The notes beneath the pieces are model-generated. The model was not told the origin of the DNA, searched no databases, and was given only the letters and a program-made list of their open reading frames with translations. From JADFQT01 sp965216025 (lineage in GTDB: Bacteria > Chloroflexota > Dehalococcoidia > Lucifugimonadales > UBA3495), in the NCBI GenBank assembly GCA_965216025.1, contig CBDCEX010000017.1, positions 496,001 to 560,000 on the forward strand: 64,000 bases of DNA. The letters are read 5' to 3'. Positions 57,422-64,000 of the stretch are shown piece by piece (the stretch's first letter is position 1; every line of letters starts with the position of its first letter). Both the position numbers and the translations under genes were made by a program.

Positions 57422-57534
57422 AATGAACTCCCGGATGTCTCGTCCTTTGCGTAGTGCGTTGGATGTGGCTAAGGGATAAAATTATCCCAAGAGGATTAAT
57501 AGTTAGTTAGGACTTTGGCCGCGAGGGTTCACTG

Positions 57535-58098
57535 ATGATAACAAAAACCAGCGTCACAGACCCGATAGGGATCACAGAGATTAACCATCCAGATCATACA
57601 GGAAAAATCGGTATTACCCTCTGCCCGGGAAAGAAAAGCCCGTCTACTTTCGGAGGTATATGGGATAGGGACTTGGTGATGGATTTGACGGCGATAAAAC
57701 GTCAGTTCGATCCAAAGGCGATTGTCACCTTGATGCCCGATGATGAGTTGTCCGCAAATAAGGTCCCCACCTTGGGGCAGGCCGTGCTGGATCAGGGGAT
57801 GGAATGGTTTCATCTCCCGATACAGGATATGACCGCACCGGATGTTTCCTTTGACAATGCCTGGGCGAAGATAGGCCCCCGCATTTTGCATACGATCAAG
57901 CTGGGAGGTAACGTCTTGGTCCATTGCAAGGGCGGACTTGGCCGATCCGGCACAATAGCCGCATTGATACTGATTGAATTTGGCATACCTAACGGACTAG
58001 CAATTGCTCAAGTTCGTAAGGCACGCCCCGGTGCGATTGACATAGCGGAACAAGAAGAATATGTCCGCCGGTATGTTGCCGTAGGTCCAAAGAGCTAA
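57535..58098 (+). CDS. Dual-specificity/CDKN3-like protein tyrosine phosphatase
   Basis: A 187-residue phosphatase. The P-loop is VLVHCKGGLGRSGTIAALIL (HCx5R-S/T), and the general-acid Asp is probably in HLPIQDMTAPDVS. The N-terminal part, ITLCPGKKSPSTFGGIWDRD and LMPDDELSANKVPTLG, resembles bacterial CDKN3-like proteins. It removes phosphate from Tyr or other small phosphoesters. The gene is divergent from the NHL gene and has GAGGG upstream. Confidence 0.88.
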   Translation: MITKTSVTDPIGITEINHPDHTGKIGITLCPGKKSPSTFGGIWDRDLVMDLTAIKRQFDPKAIVTLMPDDELSANKVPTLGQAVLDQGMEWFHLPIQDMTAPDVSFDNAWAKIGPRILHTIKLGGNVLVHCKGGLGRSGTIAALILIEFGIPNGLAIAQVRKARPGAIDIAEQEEYVRRYVAVGPKS

Positions 58099-58241
58099 GA
58101 ATATCATGGCAGGTTTGGACTACCGGGCTTTACTCAATACGCTCATAATAATCCCGGCATCGGATACCGGCTTGGGATTAGTAGCCAGCGCCCGGTCGTG
58201 CCGGGTGGCCGGGGCGATGAATTCCAGTCCTTTCACCATGT

Positions 58242-58740
58242 TCAGAACCCATCCACTTTTGACTCTCTAAGTAGGGCGTGGATGGCTGGGACTCCACCCT
58301 TTACTGGTTCACCCTTGTCTAGAGGTCTGGCCGGAAAGCCATTGGCCGGGTTTCGCGCTACGCCAGACAGACGTATTATAGTCTTATGTGGCATGATAGT
58401 GTCTGTAATACGGTTCAAGAACCCACTGTTACATCGACAATCGTCGCTAAGAAAACGACGACTTGGGGAGAATCGGGGTTTCCGTCCGAGTTTCTAGGAC
58501 CTCTTTTTGCTTTTCAGAGGAGAGGTGGAGGAGGCCCAAAACTCCAGTCCCGGGAGCTCGGCTCACGCCAAACCGGCGGCTAAGAGCGGCAGGGGAAGGG
58601 ACCTCGCCCTGATCCAAGAGGCTCTGGCCCTCCTTCGCGAGGGCTACGGGATTCCGGCGTGGCTTCTGTGGCTTTCCTTCGTTCCCGAGGGGTAAGGAGT
58701 CATTGCCGTGATCGTCCCTCCTTGGCTTACAGTGGTCTTC
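58242..58740 (-). pseudogene. HTH-containing recombinase-like C-terminal fragment, split by MITE
   Basis: The minus strand reads NPVALAKEGQSLLDQGEVPS, then PAALSRRFGVSRAPGTGVLG and LLHLSSEKQKEV, an HTH module of the kind found at the end of some phage-type recombinases and ParB-like proteins. MITE copy f interrupts. Keeping one CTAG yields KQKEVLDKGEPVKGGVPAIH in frame, ending VDGF and stop at 58242. No N-terminal catalytic domain is found. Confidence 0.5.
58319..58497. repeat. 178 bp MITE family, copy f (diverged, 179 bp)
   Basis: It begins CTAGAGGTCTGGCCGGAAA and ends GTCCGAGTTTCTAG. The internal sequence is about 80-85% similar to copies a and b. It splits the HTH fragment at CTAG; the flanking frames reconnect when one CTAG is kept. 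It is more diverged and so probably older than copies a, b and d. Confidence 0.85.
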
Positions 58741-59045
58741 TATGAGACGCCCCTCTCGGCTAGCTTCGCCGGTGTGACCAGCTCGTAGGAGTCGAGCTGG
58801 GCCTGCATCTCGGCGTTCAGAGTCCTTACCACCTCGGGGACCTGGGATGGCCAGTTGGGCTCGATGGTCGCCTGGGTCCACTCAGCATAGGCCACGTTGG
58901 GAGTTCCCGGCATGCCCTGGGACACATAAACGTGAGCCTTGGGACGGCCTTTCTCCTCGTAGGCGGCGCATATTTTGATCAGCAGGTTGGCGATCTGCCA
59001 TACCTTCCCCGGCTGCGCTTTGGCGATTCTTCTGATGACGTACAT
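58740..59045 (-). CDS. Small ferredoxin-like-fold (dimeric alpha/beta barrel) protein
   Basis: A 101-residue protein starting MYVIRRIAKAQPGKVWQIAN, with AKAHVYVSQGMPGTPNVAYA in the middle and EVVRTLNAEMQAQLDSYELV at the end. The alternating strand-helix pattern suits the ABM/NIPSNAP-like dimeric barrel. ATG 59045 is chosen because AAAGGAGAAGGAG is just upstream, although the frame is open to 59111. No function can be given. Confidence 0.6.
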   Translation of the reverse strand: MYVIRRIAKAQPGKVWQIANLLIKICAAYEEKGRPKAHVYVSQGMPGTPNVAYAEWTQATIEPNWPSQVPEVVRTLNAEMQAQLDSYELVTPAKLAERGVS

Positions 59046-59175
59046 GGCTCCTTCTCCTTTTGGTAATGCGCACCGGATTAAACCGGCCCTGGCTTTCGTT
59101 CCGCTAATCAACGGGTTGGATCTGAATCAATCCCCCAGGTACTACTCGGTGATGGTCAAGTTCCATACGTATCCA

Positions 59176-60756
59176 TTACAAGTTGGGCTGTTGCCTCAGC
59201 CGGCTGGTGTCGACTGGGACTAGTCTACGCCTGGCCCGCTTCCCCAGAGCTACAAGGAACATCACGCTTTTACCTTCGGCGTGGGGCGAGAAGAATCCGG
59301 TTACTTGGTCGTCGTAAAACGTCAGGCCAGAGGCTCCCAGTCTTTGGGCATAGGCTGCCAGGTAGATTTTGCCTGCTGTAATACTGGCACCCAGCTGAGC
59401 CAACCGATAACCCCGGTTACCAAAACGCTCCAGTATCGGATTCAGATTAGTCATAAAGAAGAGGTCGGCGCTGGCATCGGCCGGAAGCGGCTGATCGAGC
59501 CCCAGATGACCAGCTTGCCGCCGGTAGTCCCCTTCTTTTAGCAGCTCCAGAGTCTTCAGGTCTCGGTGGAACACATATGCGCCAGATGGGAGGCCCTCCA
59601 CCGCGTTGACGATCAGATAAATATCATTGAGGGCCGCGCCGGATGGTCCCGAAAAGTCTGCCGGTATGCCCTGCGTGGTCTGCTCGAGCACTGTCGATAG
59701 CTCCCGGAGGGTTATCGATTCGTGGCTGAAACGGCGTGCGGACCCGCGCCGAAGGATGACCGACTCGATGGAGTCCTGGGGCGTCTCGCCGTCAGAGTAA
59801 GGATTTAACGGTACGAGGGATCCCGAAGGATGGGGCATCGGCATTGCCGGGGCATCGCCTCGCCAGGAGACCACCTCTGCTTCATCCGTAAGAGAGGAGG
59901 CATCGTGCATCTCCCAAATGGCGGGAAATTCTACCTCGTACTCCGAAATCGGCTCAGTATCCAGCGAAAGTGGCTCCAAGCCGGACGAGGGTCCGATTGG
60001 CGGCTCAGGAACGAATCCAACTGGTACCAACACGAGAGCTACTTCCCGACGGTTCTCCAGGTCCAGCAGGCGGTTAACTGAGCTGTCCACGAATCCGGCA
60101 ACCACTTTCGCGGGTATGCCATGCGCCGCGGATATGGCTAAAGTGTTCGCCAGAATAATTCCGCTGTCCCAATAGGCGTGGCGGTATTCCCGGGTTTGGT
60201 ACTTACAGGCGTTCCGCCAAATTACGTCGGTATAGGCGATTATGGCGGGAGCATGGGACAAGCTCGGCTCGTTGCCACTGGCGGCCACCAGGGTTCCCCG
60301 ATAGTCGCCCTGCCGTAGCCGGGTTAGGGACGGCCCTTCGGGATTGTAGTGGTAGACTCCGGCTGCTAAACCAGGCAGGTCTCCACATACCACATAAAGC
60401 TCGATGTGGTACAGAGCGCCGGTGCAGGCCGCGGCCCGAAACGGCATGGCTCCCCAGGGGAAGTTCAACCTCTTGGTAATCCCAGCTGAGAAGTACAGAA
60501 TGCTGCTCAAGGTGGTTATATCCAGTGTTCCGTCACCAGCTGAGGGTATAACCTCCATGGAGATCGCGGATAGCGCGGGCACCACCGATGGCGCTGCCTC
60601 AGACTGCAACGGAATCGGTTTCAGGTCCGGGTATATTTTCAACAGCAGGGGTTGGCTCGACGGGTCGAAGGAGTGCCGGGGGTCCATCAGATCCCCGTGG
60701 GGGTGCTTGGTTCCGTTGTGGTAATCCCAGGTGGCTTGAATTTCTCGATTTGCCAT
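59176..60756 (-). CDS. SagB/ThcOx-type oxidoreductase with two nitroreductase domains
   Basis: A 526-residue protein with a tandem repeat of the SagB-type nitroreductase fold. Domain 1 has LSSILYFSAGITKRLNFPWG, RAAACTGALYHIELYVVCGD and AYWDSGIILANTLAISAAHG. Domain 2 has ESVILRRGSARRFSHESITL, LNDIYLIVNAVEGLPSGAYV and YRLAQLGASITAGKIYLAAY. SagB enzymes use FMN to oxidise azolines to azoles in peptide natural products, but relatives outside such clusters are common. No cyclodehydratase or precursor gene is nearby, so the role is open. AGGGAG precedes ATG 60756. Confidence 0.88.
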   Translation of the reverse strand: MANREIQATWDYHNGTKHPHGDLMDPRHSFDPSSQPLLLKIYPDLKPIPLQSEAAPSVVPALSAISMEVIPSAGDGTLDITTLSSILYFSAGITKRLNFPWGAMPFRAAACTGALYHIELYVVCGDLPGLAAGVYHYNPEGPSLTRLRQGDYRGTLVAASGNEPSLSHAPAIIAYTDVIWRNACKYQTREYRHAYWDSGIILANTLAISAAHGIPAKVVAGFVDSSVNRLLDLENRREVALVLVPVGFVPEPPIGPSSGLEPLSLDTEPISEYEVEFPAIWEMHDASSLTDEAEVVSWRGDAPAMPMPHPSGSLVPLNPYSDGETPQDSIESVILRRGSARRFSHESITLRELSTVLEQTTQGIPADFSGPSGAALNDIYLIVNAVEGLPSGAYVFHRDLKTLELLKEGDYRRQAGHLGLDQPLPADASADLFFMTNLNPILERFGNRGYRLAQLGASITAGKIYLAAYAQRLGASGLTFYDDQVTGFFSPHAEGKSVMFLVALGKRARRRLVPVDTSRLRQQPNL

Positions 60757-60798
60757 AGGCTCCCTTGCTGGCGTTCAACGAGCGCTGCTCGCATGGTA

Positions 60799-61287
60799 TC
60801 AATAGGACTTCTCAACGTGTATATAGACTGGAGAAAGATGGTCTAATGCGTGCCAGTCTGTCACTTCTGCATCTTGGCAATAGACCAAACGCTTGCTGAT
60901 ATCGCCGATCAAGTTCCCGATTTCAACGCCCATGAATCTGGGAGAAAAAGGAGTCAGGGAATATCGGGCATCACGAAGCTTAGCTGTCCCTCCCTGGTGG
61001 TTATGTCGCTCTAGGTGCAGGAGACCAACCGCCGCCTTGATTAGTCCATGGTAAAACAAGCGCAGGGGATATCCTTCGGGCAGCCAAAGTTCTTCCAGGG
61101 TTTCGTGACATTGCCAGTATTGTGCTCGATTGAACTCGCCTATTGCCTGGTCTAACTCGGCCGGTGGCGTAGACGCTCTAGGCAAAAAAGGAGACAGCCC
61201 CTCTTGGTGAAGTAATTTAATCCAATCCCGGTCCAGTTTCTGCCTTTCACCCCTGGCAGCATATTGGGGCAGGTCGCCAGTCGACAC
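60799..61287 (-). CDS. DUF309-family protein
   Basis: A protein of about 162 residues. The DUF309 signature is FNRAQYWQCHETLEELWLPE, followed by LFYHGLIKAAVGLLHLERHN. The family is helical, of unknown function, possibly metal-binding through the conserved HE. The best start is GTG 61287, directly after AAGGAGGTCCT; the frame is open to 61305. It lies 43 bp upstream of the SagB-like gene on the same strand, so the two may be cotranscribed. Confidence 0.8.
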   Translation of the reverse strand: MSTGDLPQYAARGERQKLDRDWIKLLHQEGLSPFLPRASTPPAELDQAIGEFNRAQYWQCHETLEELWLPEGYPLRLFYHGLIKAAVGLLHLERHNHQGGTAKLRDARYSLTPFSPRFMGVEIGNLIGDISKRLVYCQDAEVTDWHALDHLSPVYIHVEKSY

Positions 61288-61522
61288 AGGACCTCCTTGC
61301 ATCAAGGGTTACGGATCAGTTCGTCTTGTCTCGAATTGTGGTCGGGACAATACCGTTCCACCGGCCAGGAGCAGTTGCTGGCTACGCACATTTTGGTGCC
61401 ATTGCTTTGCGACGTGGCCAGGATCAACTTTCCGCTCGGAGTTGCAGCGGCGCCTAGGGATTTTCCGATGCTTCCTGTTCCAAGCGTACTCACTGATCTC
61501 CTTTCTTGCATTGGGAGTTCTA
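61288..61522. other. No gene recognised
   Basis: A 235 bp spacer between the DUF309 gene and the amidase gene. No clear hairpin or promoter was found. Confidence 0.4.
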
Positions 61523-62725
61523 CTAGCATCCAAGTTCGGTCCCAATCTTTCGTGCGAAGGTAATCAGCATTTCATCGCTTTCTCGGGCACCCAATAGAGA
61601 TAGACCCACCGGCAACCCATCGACTTCTGCCAGCGGGAGGTTGATTTGCGGCCCACCGATCGTCCCTGCAATACAGGTCAGCTGGCTATTCCTCTGCCGT
61701 AGTGCGGTGCGGTCGGACAACCTTTGGCCGGTGGGTGGCGCAGGACCGACGGTAGTGGGCAAACAGATCACCGTTCCTCCGGTTAGCAATTGATCCATTC
61801 GCACCAATACCTGGGTCTTGATCTCCCTGGCGGCGGCGACCTGTCCATCGGAGATGGCCCGGCCCTGCGCATACCGATCCGATACTTCGAAGCTGAACCT
61901 GGGATTGACCCGGTCGATCCAATCTCTCATGCTCTCCCAGGCCTCTCGGCCCTGCAATACCTGCTGTTGGTCCGCCCATTCGGCAAGACCGGTGGGTGAC
62001 AGCCGCTCCTCCGAATGAGTTTTCACCAATGCGATGATCTTCTCTATCTGGGGTTGAAGGACCTCTTCTACGTGGGGATCGGCTAACTCAAAGGCATCCA
62101 AGGCTATCAGCAAATGGCGGGGTATTTCTGCGGAATTTTGGGGGCTCAAGAGCACGCCACCAACTCGTGCGAAGGTTTCCGGGTCGCGAGCAAACCAACC
62201 GACGGTGTCGTAGCTGGCCGCTTGGGGCAACACGCCATCAAGAGGTATGCGGCCATGAGTCGGTCGAAGCCCATATAGACCGCAATAGCTGGCCGGCACT
62301 CGGACCGAACCCCCGGTATCCGAACCCAAGGCAAAGTCGACCAATTCTCCCGCCACGGCCGAGGCTGAACCGCTGGACGATCCTCCTGGCACCCGCCCCG
62401 GCGCCCTGGGATTGGTCGGAGTGCCATAGTGGACGTTCTCGCCAAAGATTCCCCGGGTTATCTCATCGGTGATGGTCTTGCCCACCATGGTTGCGCCCGC
62501 ATCTACCAGCGCTTGTACCGCCCGAGCGGTTTGGCGGGCCGCTGTTTGAGTAGCCTTCCAATCCGGGTTGCCTCCTCCCGTCACGTGACCAGCGATGTCG
62601 AAAATATCCTTGGCCGCGAAGGTCAAACCAGAAAGAGGACCGTCTGCGGACCCTTCCAGATAGGCCGAGCTGTCACGGCAAAAGGCGTTAAAAGGGTCTT
62701 TCATCGAAGGTGTTGGGTTGGACAT
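61523..62725 (-). CDS. Amidase-signature-family hydrolase
   Basis: A 400-residue amidase. The Ser-cisSer-Lys triad is present: Lys in GLTFAAKDIFDIAGHVTGGG, the two Ser residues in GRVPGGSSSGSASAVAGELV and FALGSDTGGSVRVPASYCGL. GLRPTHGRIPLDGV follows. It hydrolyses an amide bond; without a GatB partner and at this length it is not GatA. The tail GLPVGLSLLGARESDEMLI is complete. Confidence 0.9.
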   Translation of the reverse strand: MSNPTPSMKDPFNAFCRDSSAYLEGSADGPLSGLTFAAKDIFDIAGHVTGGGNPDWKATQTAARQTARAVQALVDAGATMVGKTITDEITRGIFGENVHYGTPTNPRAPGRVPGGSSSGSASAVAGELVDFALGSDTGGSVRVPASYCGLYGLRPTHGRIPLDGVLPQAASYDTVGWFARDPETFARVGGVLLSPQNSAEIPRHLLIALDAFELADPHVEEVLQPQIEKIIALVKTHSEERLSPTGLAEWADQQQVLQGREAWESMRDWIDRVNPRFSFEVSDRYAQGRAISDGQVAAAREIKTQVLVRMDQLLTGGTVICLPTTVGPAPPTGQRLSDRTALRQRNSQLTCIAGTIGGPQINLPLAEVDGLPVGLSLLGARESDEMLITFARKIGTELGC

Positions 62726-62988
62726 GATTTGGCCGTCTCGCCCTCCAGCCGTAGAGCCACCCTCTGCCTGTCCGCATTCTGCTTTACTCTAGGTGGCGCC
62801 GACCCTCGCTACAAATCCGTTCGGGCTGGATTGGGGGATTTTATCCATTGGGCGAACCGCTGTCCACTTGGATCAGCTTTGCTTGAACTCGGCTCAAGCC
62901 TCTACTTTAATAGGTCTATGGTGGATGCCCAATCGGCGGATAGCATGGAGGAAATAAGTAGGTATCCCACGAATTTTCAATCTTAACT
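62726..62988. other. No gene recognised
   Basis: A 263 bp spacer between the amidase and lactonase genes, both on the minus strand. It should hold the amidase promoter; no confident -35/-10 pair was seen. Confidence 0.4.
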
Positions 62989-64000
62989 CTATCCAGCCAA
63001 TCTGGTGATAAGCACCCACATCGGCACCGCGCCGACGGCGTAGGTCTCGAGCTGGGTCAGCCTGCCCGAATGCTGATCAATACTGAAACCGACCAGGTTG
63101 CCGGTCTCCAGGCCTGCGGCGTACAGGAAATGTCCGGTCGGATCCAGGCTGAAGGCTCGCGGGACCGCCTCGACCTCGGTCCAGCCCGTGGGGGTTAGCG
63201 CGCCAGTTATCCCATCGACGGCAAAGGAGGCGATGCTATTATGGCCTCGGTTCGAGGTGTATAGATAGCTGCCAGAAGGATGAATTTGAATCTGCGAGCA
63301 CGGGATGGGTTCCGTAAATCCCTCGGGTAACGTCGTCACGGTCTGACCGGCCGTAAGGGTACCGGTCGAGGGGTCGAGCGCATATACCGTTACACTGCAT
63401 CCCTGCTCGTTGCAGACATACACTAGGTCCTTATTGGGGTGGAAGCAGAAGTGGCGTGGTCCGTCTAGCGCCTCCGGGCTGATTCTAGGAGGGTCGTTCG
63501 CCGTAAGATGACCAGTGGCCGCATCGAACTTGAATTGGAAAATGACATTAATCGCCCCCTGCCTTTCCGGTGGCAGGTTCGCGAGACCACCCGATCCAGC
63601 CGCGATATGGGGCAGGAAAGCGTATCGGTTTGACGGGTCTGTCTGAAAGCAGTGTGCCCCGGAGTTGGTAGCCAGCCACTCAATCACTGGCCCGCCGACT
63701 GCGCCGGTTTCGTTAATGGGATGAACCGCACAATGGCCGGCCTGGTAATAGGCGGAGAGCAAGTATCGACCGGTCCGGTCAGTCGACAGGTAGCACGGCT
63801 CCCCCTCCAATTCCACGCTTCCGGTCAGGTTTAGCTCTCCGGTCGACTGATCGATCCCAAAGCTCGACAGGCGATAGTCGCGCCGCTGTCCGGCGTAAAG
63901 CACCGTACGGGTGGGATCGATCGCCAGGGGCGCCGGTCCACCAGCGACCTCTACGGCACCCTGAGGCTCGAGGCTGCCAGTCTCAGGGTTCATCAAGAAT
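62989..64000 (-). CDS. Lactonase-family beta-propeller protein (5' end outside window)
   Basis: At least 335 residues of a seven-bladed 6-phosphogluconolactonase-like (Pgl/YbhE) protein. Repeats of about 50 residues include TGRYLLSAYYQAGHCAVHPI, GPRHFCFHPNKDLVYVCNEQ and IQIHPSGSYLYTSNRGHNSI, with VPRAFSLDPTGHFLYAAGLE near the end. The first blade and start lie past the window edge, since TTG 63996 is not convincing. It may hydrolyse a sugar lactone; many relatives have unknown substrates. Confidence 0.85.
   Translation of the reverse strand, partial: FLMNPETGSLEPQGAVEVAGGPAPLAIDPTRTVLYAGQRRDYRLSSFGIDQSTGELNLTGSVELEGEPCYLSTDRTGRYLLSAYYQAGHCAVHPINETGAVGGPVIEWLATNSGAHCFQTDPSNRYAFLPHIAAGSGGLANLPPERQGAINVIFQFKFDAATGHLTANDPPRISPEALDGPRHFCFHPNKDLVYVCNEQGCSVTVYALDPSTGTLTAGQTVTTLPEGFTEPIPCSQIQIHPSGSYLYTSNRGHNSIASFAVDGITGALTPTGWTEVEAVPRAFSLDPTGHFLYAAGLETGNLVGFSIDQHSGRLTQLETYAVGAVPMWVLITRLAG

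Noticed and set aside
59176..60756. A RiPP biosynthetic cluster around the SagB-type gene
   Set aside because: No YcaO cyclodehydratase, precursor peptide or transporter was found in the flanking genes.

Overview
The window comes from a GC-rich bacterium. I infer a Chloroflexota lineage (SAR202/Dehalococcoidia-like) from three things: many paralogous oxidoreductases (GMC, SDR, LLM-flavin, molybdenum hydroxylase), a mycothiol-type DinB enzyme, and very heavy transposon load. No rRNA or phylogenetic marker is present, so this is an inference.

The left half (about 1-34.4 kb) is a mobile-element and defence graveyard. It starts with an IS701-family element, then a decayed type I restriction-modification locus on the minus strand: hsdM, hsdS and a GIY-YIG/DUF4357 gene, a DUF433/DUF5615 toxin-antitoxin pair, and truncated hsdR. 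The locus carries two copies of a 178 bp MITE, one frameshift and two in-frame amber codons. Next come two ISAs1 copies around a CNNM/CorC-type membrane protein, IS21 remnants, a DnaQ-like exonuclease, and a type I-E CRISPR-Cas locus. Its Cas1, Cas2, Cas6e and Cas5e look intact. cas3, most of cas8e, cas11e and the start of cas7e are gone, next to an IS1380 copy that lacks a target duplication. The repeat array is reduced to two small remnants. Between two inverted IS1380 copies lie a 5'-truncated group II intron, a tRNA-Asn gene with its promoter, a serine-recombinase remnant split by an IS630, an IS982 remnant fused to a metallo-beta-lactamase-fold remnant, another IS630 split by ISAs1, and a small lipoprotein cytochrome c.

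The right half (about 34.4-64 kb) is mostly catabolic: a carboxymuconolactone decarboxylase homologue, GMC oxidoreductase, SDR, amidohydrolase, M24 peptidase-like protein, the [2Fe-2S] and molybdopterin subunits of a molybdenum hydroxylase (its FAD subunit lies 5 kb away), a mycothiol-dependent isomerase homologue, a 2-hydroxyacid dehydrogenase, aldo/keto reductase, HpcH aldolase, an LLM monooxygenase split by ISAs1, an NHL protein, a tyrosine phosphatase, a tandem SagB-type oxidoreductase, DUF309 protein, amidase and lactonase. They suggest breakdown of diverse organic substrates, but they are mostly single genes rather than one operon.

The strongest observations concern genome decay. A 178 bp MITE repeatedly enters CTAG sites inside genes, and removing it restores the reading frame each time. 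IS701-type ends twice sit in the terminal CTAG of that MITE. All ISAs1 copies share one split transposase frame. Short tandem duplications recur as the inactivating lesion. I found no convincing new biochemical system; the MITE/CTAG insertion hierarchy is the most novel signal.
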